This document shows, one piece after another, positions 1 to 5,967 of a DNA stretch of 9,338 nucleotides (its first letter is position 1; the number at the start of each line of letters is the position of its first letter). The stretch is taken from NCBI GenBank assembly GCA_028292065.1, contig JAQGNC010000536.1:1-9338 (forward strand), given 5' to 3'. Below the pieces are notes generated by a model. The model saw only the letters and a program-made list of their open reading frames with translations, did no database searches and was not told the DNA's origin. A program made the position numbers and the translations under genes. The stretch comes from Betaproteobacteria bacterium. Lineage in GTDB: Bacteria > Pseudomonadota > Gammaproteobacteria > Burkholderiales > SG8-41.

Positions 1-46
1 TGTCATTGCGAGGAGCGGCGCGACGAAGCAATCGCGAGGCGCTCGC
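1..46 (+). repeat. Dispersed short palindromic repeat, copy 1
   Basis: The first 46 bases form one copy of a repeat that recurs twice at 5814-5933. Positions 1-29 match the reverse complement of 5905-5933 at 27 of 29 bases and match 5814-5842 at 24 of 29. Positions 30-46 then match 5843-5859 at 14 of 17. The core (tgtcattgcgaggagc...gacgaagcaatc) resembles, from memory, an intergenic repeat type common in many bacterial genomes. A partner arm, if any, would lie left of the window. It is non-coding. Confidence 0.75.
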
Positions 47-78
47 AAACCGCAGACACAGCCCCGAGGCCATCGAAC

Positions 79-90
79 TGTGCCGGCACA
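79..90. promoter_or_regulatory. 12-bp perfect palindrome upstream of the ZIP gene
   Basis: TGTGCCGGCACA reads the same on both strands and sits 33 bp upstream of the TATAAT box at 124-129. With no spacer it cannot form a normal hairpin, so if functional it would be a DNA-level site for a dimeric regulator. It does not look like the AT-rich Zur or Fur operators I know. No regulator can be named, and chance is a real alternative in GC-rich DNA. Confidence 0.25.
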
Positions 91-123
91 CTCTCTCGCA
101 CAAGCCCTGAGTGACCGTCGGCG

Positions 124-129
124 TATAAT
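124..129 (+). promoter_or_regulatory. Candidate -10 box for the ZIP transporter gene
   Basis: A perfect TATAAT lies 54 bp upstream of the ATG at 184, inside gcgTATAATccgccg. No convincing TTGACA-like -35 is visible at 16-18 bp spacing, so the call rests on the -10 and its position before the gene. The surrounding 15 bases match the candidate rhlE -10 region (7951-7965) at 13 of 15 positions. Confidence 0.5.
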
Positions 130-183
130 CCGCCGTTTTCGCGCGCGGCACCTTAAGCCGCGCAGCGTCCCGAAGACCGTTTC

Positions 184-975
184 ATGACAACCCTCTCCTG
201 GATCATCGCCGCCACCCTGCTCGGCGGCGTGCTCTCCGTGCTCGCCGCGTCGGTCTTCGCGGCGTACGCGAAGCCCGCGCAGATACCGATGCTGATCAGC
301 TACGCGGTCGGCGCGTTGCTCGGCGCGGTGTTCATCGAAGTGCTGCCCCACGCTTTCGAGATCGCGAGCAGCGCGCAATCGATGGCGGCGATGATCCTCG
401 CGGGCATCCTGCTTTTCTTCGTGCTCGAAAAGCTCGTGCTGTGGCGGCACTGCCACGTCGAGGAATGCGAAGCGCACGATCCGCATGCACCCGCGACGCC
501 CGATCACGGTCACGATCACGGCCGCAGCGGCCTCATGATCCTCATCGGCGACACGTTCCATAATTTCGTCGACGGCATCCTGGTCGCCGCAGCGTTCCTC
601 GCGAACACCGAGCTCGGGGTGGTCACCGCGCTCGCGATCATCGCCCACGAGATCCCGCAGGAAGTCGGCGACTTCCTGATCCTGCTGCATTCGGGCTACA
701 CGAAGCGCATGGCGCTGCTGCTCAACATGCTCTCGAGCGTCGCGATGGTCGTGGGCGGCGTGCTTGCGTACTTCACGCTGCAGACGGTCGAGCAGTGGAT
801 ACCGCCGCTCCTCGGGCTCGCAGCCGCGAGCATGTTGTACGTCGCCGTCGCCGACCTGATCCCGGGCCTGCACCGCCGCCCGGAGCTCGCGGCGACCGCC
901 CAGCAAGTGTTCCTCATCGGCCTGGGCATCGCGACCATCTGGCTCGTGGGCCAGGTCGTGCACGCCCACGCCTGA
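184..975 (+). CDS. ZIP family metal transporter
   Basis: A 263-residue polytopic membrane protein of the ZIP family, expected to bring divalent metal such as zinc or iron into the cytoplasm. Hydrophobic segments run through the whole protein, consistent with about eight helices. The family's metal-site helices are clear: HNFVDG with His126, Asn127 and Asp130, then HEIPQE with His155, Glu156 and Glu160, preceding GDFLILLHSGY. Between the third and fourth helices, about residues 88-117, is a loop rich in His and acidic residues (HCHVEEC, then DHGHDHG), typical of ZIP metal-binding loops. Length fits bacterial ZIPs. The ATG has only a weak GAAG (172-175) as ribosome binding site. It is separated from phaC by 123 bp and is probably its own transcription unit. 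The metal cannot be told from sequence. Confidence 0.9.
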   Translation: MTTLSWIIAATLLGGVLSVLAASVFAAYAKPAQIPMLISYAVGALLGAVFIEVLPHAFEIASSAQSMAAMILAGILLFFVLEKLVLWRHCHVEECEAHDPHAPATPDHGHDHGRSGLMILIGDTFHNFVDGILVAAAFLANTELGVVTALAIIAHEIPQEVGDFLILLHSGYTKRMALLLNMLSSVAMVVGGVLAYFTLQTVEQWIPPLLGLAAASMLYVAVADLIPGLHRRPELAATAQQVFLIGLGIATIWLVGQVVHAHA

Positions 976-977
976 TC

Positions 978-1018
978 GACGCGCGGCCGCGTCAAGCACC
1001 GGCACAGTGCGTGCTGGT
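978..1018 (+). terminator. Tandem hairpins after the ZIP gene (possible transcript 3' end)
   Basis: Two hairpins follow the stop codon (973-975) almost at once. The first has a perfect 6-bp GACGCG/CGCGTC stem (978-983 with 988-993) around a CGGC tetraloop. The second pairs 998-1005 with 1011-1018, eight pairs including one G-U, with a 5-nt loop. Neither is followed by a T-tract, so intrinsic termination is not secure; they could instead protect the mRNA 3' end or be chance folding in GC-rich DNA. Confidence 0.35.
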
Positions 1019-1070
1019 AAAGCAGGTCCCCACTCGCGTGCGCAGCTCCCGCGCGCCGCGTTTCGCCGGT

Positions 1071-1076
1071 TAGAAT
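1071..1076 (+). promoter_or_regulatory. Weak candidate -10 box for phaC
   Basis: TAGAAT lies 22 bp before the phaC ATG at 1099, matching five of six bases of the -10 consensus. I see no good -35 at the right distance. The gap between the ZIP gene and phaC (976-1098) must hold the phaC promoter if the gene is not read through from upstream, and this is the best candidate in it. Confidence 0.25.
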
Positions 1077-1098
1077 CGAGCCAGGAATCGCGCCATTC

Positions 1099-2829
1099 AT
1101 GGAAGACTCAGGCCATACACCGATGCAGGCGCTCGCCGAGTTCAACCGGCAGCTCCTCGAAAACGTAATGAAGCCCATCTCCCGCGACGGCGTCGTGCCG
1201 GGCGCACCGGAGATGATGCAGTCGCTCACCGCCGCTTTCGCGAACGACTCGCCGCGCTGGCTCGAAATCCAGAACCGCTATTACCAGAAGCAGCTCGAGC
1301 TGTGGTCGGCGGCCACCACGCAGTCCCCGGAAGCACCCCCGCCGAAGATGGTGGAAGCCGAGCCCGGCGATCGCCGTTTTCGCGGCGCCGAGTGGCAGCA
1401 GCCGTATTTCAACCTGCTCGCGCAGCAGTATCTCCTCGCTTCGCGCTGGCTCGGCGAGCTGGTCGACGCGGCCGAGCTCGACCCGCCGGCGAAGAAGAAA
1501 CTCTCGTTTTACGCGCGCCAGTACATCGATGCGCTGTCGCCGGCAAATTTTGCGTGGAGCAACCCTGAAGCGCTGAAGCTCGCCGCCGAGACCAAAGGAG
1601 AAAGCCTCACGCGCGGGCTGCGCAATCTCGCGCTCGATATCGACCGCGGGCTGGTGTCGATGACCGACGAAACGGCGTTCGAAGTCGGCGGCAATCTCGC
1701 GGTCACGCCCGGGGCGGTGGTGTACGAAAACGAGTTCATGCAGCTCATCCAGTATCGGCCGAGCACCGACTCGGTCTACGAGCGACCTCTGGTCATCGTG
1801 CCGCCGAGCATCAACAAGTATTACATCCTCGATCTGCAGCCCGACAACTCGTTCGTGCGCTATTGCGTCGGCGAAGGCCACACGGTCTTCGTCGTCTCGT
1901 GGCGCAACATGCCTGAGAGCATGGGCAAGGCGACGTGGGAAGACTATCTGACGCAAGGGGTGATGCCTGCGCTCGACGTCGCGCACGAAATCAGCGGCGC
2001 GGACAAGGTCAATGCGCTCGGCTTCTGCGTGGGCGGCACGCTGCTGGGCAGCGCGCTTGCGGTGCGCAGGGCGCACGGCGACGAGCACGTCGCGAGCCTC
2101 ACCCTGCTCGCGACGATGCTCGACTTCCGCGATACCGGCGAGCTCTCGGTGTTCGTCGACCAGCCTTATGTGGAGAAGCGCGAGCGCGATTTTGCCGACG
2201 GCGGGGTGCTCCCCGGGCGCGAGCTCGCGCTGACCTTCGCCAGCCTGCGCGCCAACGACCTCATCTGGCAGTACGTGGTCAACAACTATCTCAAGGGCAA
2301 GACACCCGACCCTTTCGACCTGCTCTACTGGAACAGCGACAGCACCAACCTTCCCGGCGCGATGTACGCCTATTACATCCGCAACATGTATCTCGAAAAC
2401 AATCTCGCCCGGCCGGGGAAGCTGCGCATGTGCGACGTGCCGGTGGATCTGCGCAAGATCGACATGCCCGCGTATGTCCTCGCGACGCGCGAGGATCACA
2501 TCGTGCCGTGGCAAACCGCGTACGCGAGCGCGCGCCACCTGCGCGGGAAAGTAAGCTTCGTGCTGGCGGCGAGCGGGCACATCGCCGGTGTCATCAACCC
2601 GGCGGCGCGCAACCGGCGCAATTACTGGCTCGGCGGTAAACTGACCAAAGACCCCGAGCGATGGCTGACCGGAGCGCGCTCGGCGCCCGGCAGCTGGTGG
2701 ACGCACTGGAGCGCGTGGCTGGCCAAACATGCCGGTGAGCGCGTGCCGGCCCATCAGGCGCTCGGAAACGACCGATATCGTGAGATCGAGCCCGCGCCGG
2801 GGCGCTACGTGAAGGAAAAAGCCGCTTAG
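1099..2829 (+). CDS. phaC: Class I poly(3-hydroxyalkanoate) synthase PhaC
   Basis: A 576-residue polymerase that joins (R)-3-hydroxybutyryl-CoA into PHB on the granule surface, releasing CoA. The N-terminal PhaC region runs to about residue 250, followed by an alpha/beta-hydrolase catalytic domain. The synthase lipase box G-x-C-x-G-G is present as GFCVGG with nucleophile Cys310. The rest of the triad is Asp466 (in REDHIVPW) and His494 (in GHIAGVINPA). The Asp-to-His spacing of 28 equals that of the Cupriavidus necator enzyme (Asp480, His508), and the length is close to its 589 residues. This supports class I, which needs no PhaE or PhaR subunit. The ATG at 1099 has a weak AGGA (1083-1086) at 12-nt spacing; a second in-frame ATG at 1123 has none. 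phaB follows 44 bp downstream, so they are likely cotranscribed. Confidence 0.97.
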   Translation: MEDSGHTPMQALAEFNRQLLENVMKPISRDGVVPGAPEMMQSLTAAFANDSPRWLEIQNRYYQKQLELWSAATTQSPEAPPPKMVEAEPGDRRFRGAEWQQPYFNLLAQQYLLASRWLGELVDAAELDPPAKKKLSFYARQYIDALSPANFAWSNPEALKLAAETKGESLTRGLRNLALDIDRGLVSMTDETAFEVGGNLAVTPGAVVYENEFMQLIQYRPSTDSVYERPLVIVPPSINKYYILDLQPDNSFVRYCVGEGHTVFVVSWRNMPESMGKATWEDYLTQGVMPALDVAHEISGADKVNALGFCVGGTLLGSALAVRRAHGDEHVASLTLLATMLDFRDTGELSVFVDQPYVEKRERDFADGGVLPGRELALTFASLRANDLIWQYVVNNYLKGKTPDPFDLLYWNSDSTNLPGAMYAYYIRNMYLENNLARPGKLRMCDVPVDLRKIDMPAYVLATREDHIVPWQTAYASARHLRGKVSFVLAASGHIAGVINPAARNRRNYWLGGKLTKDPERWLTGARSAPGSWWTHWSAWLAKHAGERVPAHQALGNDRYREIEPAPGRYVKEKAA

Positions 2830-2860
2830 CGGGTCGGCCGGCTCGGCGCAGGTTTATTTC

Positions 2861-2866
2861 GGAGGA
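2861..2866 (+). promoter_or_regulatory. Strong ribosome binding site of phaB
   Basis: GGAGGA lies 7 nt before the ATG at 2874. It is the best Shine-Dalgarno match of the window and fixes the phaB start. The 44-bp gap after phaC has no obvious promoter or terminator, which fits a phaC-phaB transcript with efficient independent initiation on phaB. Confidence 0.8.
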
Positions 2867-2873
2867 GCACATC

Positions 2874-3617
2874 ATGGTACAGCGAGTGGCGGTGGTTACC
2901 GGCGGTATGGGAGGCCTGGGCGAAGCGATCTGCATGAAGCTCTCGGGCATGGGTTACAAGGTCGTGACGACGTATTCGCCCGGCAATACGAAGTCGGCGC
3001 AGTGGCTCGCCGAGATGAAATCGCAGGGGCACGAGTTCTTCGCGACCGAAGTCGACGTCGCTGAGCACACGTCGTGCGAGCGCGCGCTCAAAGACGTCGC
3101 CGCGGAGTTCGGTCCGGTCGACGTGCTCGTCAACAATGCCGGCATCACGCGCGACATGACCTTCCGCAAAATGGACAAGCCCAACTGGGACGCGGTCATG
3201 AAGACCAATCTCGACAGCGTTTTCAACATGACCAAACCGGTGATCGACGGCATGGCCGAGCGCGGCTGGGGCCGCATCATCAACGTCTCGTCGGTCAACG
3301 GCCAGAAAGGCGCCTTCGGCCAGACCAACTACTCCGCTGCGAAAGCGGGCATGCACGGCTTCACCAAGGCGCTCGCGCTCGAATACGCGCGCAAAGGGGT
3401 GACGGTGAACACGATCTCGCCCGGCTATATCGGGACCAAGATGGTGCTCGCGATCCCGAAGGACATCCTCGATTCGAAGATCGTGCCGCAGATCCCGGTC
3501 GGCCGGCTCGGCAAACCCGAGGAAGTCGCGGGGCTCGTCGCCTACCTGTGCTCGGAAGAGGCCGCGTTCGTGACCGGCGCGAACATCGCGATCAACGGCG
3601 GCCAGCACATGCAGTGA
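2874..3617 (+). CDS. phaB: Acetoacetyl-CoA reductase PhaB (SDR family)
   Basis: A 247-residue short-chain dehydrogenase that reduces acetoacetyl-CoA to (R)-3-hydroxybutyryl-CoA with NADPH, the step before polymerisation by PhaC. The N-terminal cofactor motif is TGGMGGLG (residues 9-16), NNAG is at 87-90, and the catalytic set is Ser140, Tyr153 and Lys157 in YSAAK. These three positions equal those of the C. necator enzyme (246 residues). The tail VTGANIAINGGQHMQ is also typical of PhaB. FabG (3-oxoacyl-ACP reductase) is the main alternative for any SDR of this kind, but the position directly after phaC and the PhaB-like C-terminus argue for PhaB. Translation starts from the GGAGGA-driven ATG. 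Its acetoacetyl-CoA must come from a thiolase not encoded here. Confidence 0.95.
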   Translation: MVQRVAVVTGGMGGLGEAICMKLSGMGYKVVTTYSPGNTKSAQWLAEMKSQGHEFFATEVDVAEHTSCERALKDVAAEFGPVDVLVNNAGITRDMTFRKMDKPNWDAVMKTNLDSVFNMTKPVIDGMAERGWGRIINVSSVNGQKGAFGQTNYSAAKAGMHGFTKALALEYARKGVTVNTISPGYIGTKMVLAIPKDILDSKIVPQIPVGRLGKPEEVAGLVAYLCSEEAAFVTGANIAINGGQHMQ

Positions 3618-3635
3618 CAGGTAGCGCGCCGCGAT

Positions 3636-3650
3636 GCCTCCGGCCGAGGC
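3636..3650 (+). terminator. Small hairpin after phaB, weak terminator candidate
   Basis: GCCTC (3636-3640) pairs with GAGGC (3646-3650) around a CGGCC loop, 18 bp after the phaB stop. A short TTTT occurs only 14 nt further on (3664-3667). It could end the phaC-phaB transcript before the separate phaR promoter, but the short stem and distant T-run make this weak. Confidence 0.25.
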
Positions 3651-3689
3651 GCCTCCGCTCCCATTTTGTTAAGTAATTCAGTCTCTTAA

Positions 3690-3719
3690 TTGCCACGCCG
3701 GCGCGGATTGTGGAATAAT
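3690..3719 (+). promoter_or_regulatory. Likely sigma70-type promoter of phaR
   Basis: TTGCCA (3690-3695) and AATAAT (3714-3719) each match five of six consensus bases and are 18 bp apart. They lie in a noticeably AT-rich patch (about 3664-3692 and 3707-3719) in GC-rich surroundings. The -10 is 31 bp upstream of the phaR ATG, giving a leader of roughly 25 nt. This lets phaR be expressed separately from phaC-phaB. PhaR proteins often regulate their own gene, so an operator may overlap here; I do not recognise one. Confidence 0.55.
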
Positions 3720-3750
3720 CGCCGCTCCCCCACGCCCGAGGTTTTGCCCC

Positions 3751-4347
3751 ATGTCGCAGCCGACGAGAATCATCAAGAAATATCCCAATCGCCGGCTGTA
3801 CGACACCGAAACGAGCAGCTACATCACCCTTCAGGACGTGAAGAAGCTCGTTCTCGGCCAGGTCGATTTCCGCGTCGAAGACGCGAAATCGAAAGACGAC
3901 CTCACCCGCAGCATCCTGCTCCAGATCATCCTCGAGGAAGAGACCGCCGGTTCGCCGATGTTCTCGAGCGACATGCTCTCGCAGATCATCCGTTTCTACG
4001 GCAATGCGATGCAGGGGATGATGGGGACTTACCTCGAAAAGAACATCCACACCTTCGTCGACATGCAGAAGCGCCTCCAGGACCAGTCGCGCCAGATCTA
4101 CGGGCAGAACCCGATGATCAACTCGGACGCGTGGGGCGAGTTCGTGAAGATGCAGGGACCCGCGCTGCAAGGCTTCATGAGCCGGTATCTGGAGCAGAGC
4201 GCGAACGCGTTCATGGAAATGCAGCAGCAGCTGCAGAGCCAGACGCGCAACATGTTCGGTGGTTTCCAGTTCCCCGGCTTTCCCGGCGCGCCGGGCGCCA
4301 AGCCCGCGGGCGAGCCCGACAAAGGCGGCGGCGGGGACAAGGGCTGA
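3751..4347 (+). CDS. phaR: Polyhydroxyalkanoate synthesis regulator/repressor PhaR
   Basis: A 198-residue DNA-binding regulator. In known systems PhaR represses phasin (phaP) and its own gene when no polymer is present and leaves DNA by binding nascent PHB granules. The N-terminal domain (about residues 5-65, RIIKKYPNRRLYDTETSSY) is the highly conserved PHB/PHA accumulation regulator DNA-binding domain. Two related polymer-binding-type segments follow, at 87-118 and 139-170; they align at 14 of 32 positions. The tail is low complexity, Gly/Pro-rich and ends in GGGGDKG. A CGAGG (3737-3741) serves the ATG at 9-nt spacing. It should not be confused with the Bacillus PhaR, a class IV synthase subunit. 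phaP is not in the window, so its targets are mostly elsewhere. Confidence 0.95.
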   Translation: MSQPTRIIKKYPNRRLYDTETSSYITLQDVKKLVLGQVDFRVEDAKSKDDLTRSILLQIILEEETAGSPMFSSDMLSQIIRFYGNAMQGMMGTYLEKNIHTFVDMQKRLQDQSRQIYGQNPMINSDAWGEFVKMQGPALQGFMSRYLEQSANAFMEMQQQLQSQTRNMFGGFQFPGFPGAPGAKPAGEPDKGGGGDKG

Positions 4348-4377
4348 GCGAGAGCCGATGATGGACGCGGAATGAAA

Positions 4378-4401
4378 CGCGTTCGTCGCCGCGCGAACGC
4401 G
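4378..4401 (+). terminator. Perfect 8-bp hairpin between phaR and rimO
   Basis: CGCGTTCG (4378-4385) pairs perfectly with CGAACGCG (4394-4401) around an 8-nt loop, 30 bp after the phaR stop. A 10-bp palindrome, ACCGGCCGGT, follows at 4408-4417. No T-tract comes directly after the stem. It may be the 3' end of the phaR message, a Rho-independent terminator without a U-run, or an element separating phaR and rimO expression. Confidence 0.4.
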
Positions 4402-4421
4402 ACGTGCACCGGCCGGTCTGA

Positions 4422-4456
4422 TCCTTCCTTCGTTCTCCTGTCCGTTTCCCCCTTCC
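4422..4456 (+). promoter_or_regulatory. Pyrimidine-rich leader before the rimO GTG start
   Basis: Thirty-two of these 35 bases are C or T, and the tract stops 3 nt before the rimO start codon. It replaces a Shine-Dalgarno sequence, which is absent. Pyrimidine-rich leaders can bind ribosomal protein S1 in other bacteria; that role here is inference only. Confidence 0.4.
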
Positions 4457-4459
4457 ATA

Positions 4460-5779
4460 GTGAATCAACGACCGCCCCCTAAAGTGGGTTTCGTCTCGCT
4501 CGGCTGCCCCAAGGCGCTGGTCGATTCGGAGCGCATCCTCACCCAGCTGCGCGCCGAGGGGTACCTCATCGCGCCTTCGTATGAAGGCGCCGATCTCGTC
4601 GTCGTCAACACCTGCGGCTTCATCGATTCGGCAGTCGAGGAGTCGCTCGACGCGATCGGCGAAGCGCTGCGCGAGAACGGCAAGGTCATCGTGACCGGCT
4701 GTCTCGGCGCCAAAGGCGACGTCGTCCGCCAGGCGCATCCGAAAGTGCTCGCGGTCACCGGCCCGCACGCGACCGACGAAGTGATGCGCGCGGTTCACGG
4801 CCACCTGCCCCAGCCGCACGATCCTTTCGTCGACCTCGTGCCGCCGCAAGGCATCAAGCTCACGCCGAAGCATTACGCGTATCTGAAGATTTCCGAAGGC
4901 TGCAATCACCGCTGCACCTTCTGCATCATCCCGTCGATGCGCGGCGACCTGGTGAGCCGGCCCATCGGCGACGTGATGAAAGAAGCCGAAGCGCTCGTCA
5001 AAGCCGGCGTGAAAGAGCTGCTCGTCGTGTCGCAGGACACGAGCGCTTACGGCGTCGACATCAAGTACCGCACCGGCTTCTGGGGAGGCCGTCCGATCCG
5101 CACGCGCATGACCGAGCTCGCGGCAGCACTCGGCGAGCTCGGCGCGTGGGTGCGCCTGCACTACGTCTATCCCTACCGGCACGTCGACGAAGTCATTCCG
5201 CTGATGGCGGACGGCAAGATCCTCCCTTACCTCGACGTGCCGTTCCAGCACGCGAGCCCGCGCATCCTCAAAGCGATGAAGCGCCCCGCCAACTCCGAGA
5301 ACAATCTGGTGCGCGTGAAGCGCTGGCGCGAGATCTGTCCCGACCTCACGATACGCAGCACGTTCATCGTCGGGTTTCCGGGCGAGACCGAAGCCGAGTT
5401 CGAAGAGCTGCTCGGTTTCCTCGAAGAAGCGCAGCTCGACCGCGTCGGCTGCTTCGCGTATTCCCCCGTCGAAGGCGCGACCGCCAACGCGCTGGCCGAT
5501 CCGGTCCCCGAGGAAGTGAAGGAAGCGCGCCGCGAGCGCTTCATGACGGTGCAGGCGCGGATCAGCGCCGATCGCCTGAAGCTCAAGATCGGGCGGACGG
5601 TGACGGTGCTCGTCGACGAAGTCGACGAGGGCGGCGCGGTCGGCCGCTCGGCCGCCGATGCGCCGGAGATCGACGGCGTGGTTCACATGCCGCGCTCGCG
5701 CAAGTTGAAAGCCGGGGAATTCGCGAAAGTCGTCGTCGAGGACGCGGACGAATACGACCTCTACGCAAGGCCGGTGTAG
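4460..5779 (+). CDS. rimO: Ribosomal protein S12 methylthiotransferase RimO
   Basis: A 439-residue radical-SAM enzyme that adds a methylthio group to the beta-carbon of an aspartate in ribosomal protein S12. The N-terminal methylthiotransferase domain holds the auxiliary [4Fe-4S] cysteines Cys16, Cys52 and Cys81. The radical-SAM cluster motif is Cys148, Cys152 and Cys155 in EGCNHRCTFC. A TRAM-type RNA-binding segment fills the C-terminus from about residue 372. The length matches E. coli RimO (441), and the SLGCPKALVDSE start and YGVDIKYRTGFW segment mark RimO rather than MiaB. The start is GTG: the frame is closed upstream by TGA (4373-4375), no in-frame ATG lies between, and the family's first conserved residues begin just after. 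There is no Shine-Dalgarno. It follows phaR by 112 bp; the functional link, if any, is unknown. Confidence 0.95.
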   Translation: MNQRPPPKVGFVSLGCPKALVDSERILTQLRAEGYLIAPSYEGADLVVVNTCGFIDSAVEESLDAIGEALRENGKVIVTGCLGAKGDVVRQAHPKVLAVTGPHATDEVMRAVHGHLPQPHDPFVDLVPPQGIKLTPKHYAYLKISEGCNHRCTFCIIPSMRGDLVSRPIGDVMKEAEALVKAGVKELLVVSQDTSAYGVDIKYRTGFWGGRPIRTRMTELAAALGELGAWVRLHYVYPYRHVDEVIPLMADGKILPYLDVPFQHASPRILKAMKRPANSENNLVRVKRWREICPDLTIRSTFIVGFPGETEAEFEELLGFLEEAQLDRVGCFAYSPVEGATANALADPVPEEVKEARRERFMTVQARISADRLKLKIGRTVTVLVDEVDEGGAVGRSAADAPEIDGVVHMPRSRKLKAGEFAKVVVEDADEYDLYARPV

Positions 5780-5785
5780 CTCAGT
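5770..5785 (+). other. 16-nt match to a tRNA 5' end overlapping the rimO stop
   Basis: gccggtgtagctcagt reads like the acceptor strand and D-arm start of a tRNA (tRNA-Thr genes often begin this way, from memory). The match stops at once; no anticodon arm, T-arm or acceptor partner follows, so there is no tRNA gene. It spans the last rimO codons (Pro, Val, stop). Either a tRNA remnant or coincidence. Confidence 0.25.
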
Positions 5786-5813
5786 AGCGCTGCAGTCGCG
5801 GCGTGCCGCGGTC

Positions 5814-5859
5814 TGTCATCGCGAGGAGCAACGCGACGCGGCGATCGCGTGGCGCACGC
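5814..5859 (+). repeat. Dispersed palindromic repeat, copy 2 (left arm of an inverted pair)
   Basis: This copy matches copy 1 (1-46) at 38 of 46 positions. It faces copy 3 across a few bases, so the pair can form a long imperfect hairpin in RNA from either strand. It sits between the convergent rimO and yoaA genes, a typical location for REP-like elements, where it could slow or end transcription from both sides or protect 3' ends. Confidence 0.75.
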
Positions 5860-5865
5860 GCTTTT

Positions 5866-5933
5866 CGTTCGCAACGAGATTGCCCTTCGACAAGCTCAGG
5901 ACAGGCTTCGTCACGCCGTTCCTCGCAATGACA
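5866..5933 (-). repeat. Dispersed palindromic repeat, copy 3 (right arm), interrupted
   Basis: Read on the minus strand from 5933, the first 29 bases match copy 1 at 27 of 29. A 23-nt foreign stretch (5882-5904) then intervenes, and the repeat resumes with AATCTCGTTGCGAACG in register with positions 30-45 of copy 1. Together with copy 2 it makes the inverted pair that fills most of the 188-bp rimO-yoaA gap; no gene is credible there. Confidence 0.75.
5882..5904 (-). repeat. 23-nt second repeat sequence nested inside copy 3
   Basis: On the plus strand it reads gccc-ttcgacaagctcaggacag. It is absent from copies 1 and 2 at the equivalent point, between repeat positions 29 and 30. I recognise the ttcgacaagctcaggacagg core as a short dispersed sequence seen in many unrelated bacterial genomes, but cannot verify that here. 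It looks like a precise insertion. Confidence 0.6.
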
Positions 5934-5967
5934 CGGGGAGAGGTGCGCCGCGTTCCAGAGCCGCCGT

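Noticed and set aside
795..1073. 92-codon plus-strand frame overlapping the end of the ZIP gene
   Set aside because: Arg/Pro-rich shadow of the ZIP frame; no ribosome binding site and no recognisable domain.
1108..2754. 548-codon open frame on the minus strand across phaC
   Set aside because: It lies wholly antisense to a clear PhaC with intact catalytic triad. Its Arg/Ala/Val/His-rich composition is what the complement of a GC-rich gene gives, and it shows no recognisable domain.
4211..5686. 491-codon open frame on the minus strand across phaR and rimO
   Set aside because: It is antisense to RimO, whose cluster cysteines are all intact, and crosses a gene boundary. Low-complexity composition and no domain.
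5797..5810. Short CGCGG/CCGCG hairpin as the rimO terminator
   Set aside because: A 5-bp stem without a T-tract is too weak; the larger inverted repeat pair at 5814-5933 is a better candidate for ending transcription here.
5770..5845. A complete tRNA gene after rimO
   Set aside because: Only the first 16 bases look like a tRNA; no D-loop completion, anticodon stem or acceptor partner follows within the expected 76 bases.
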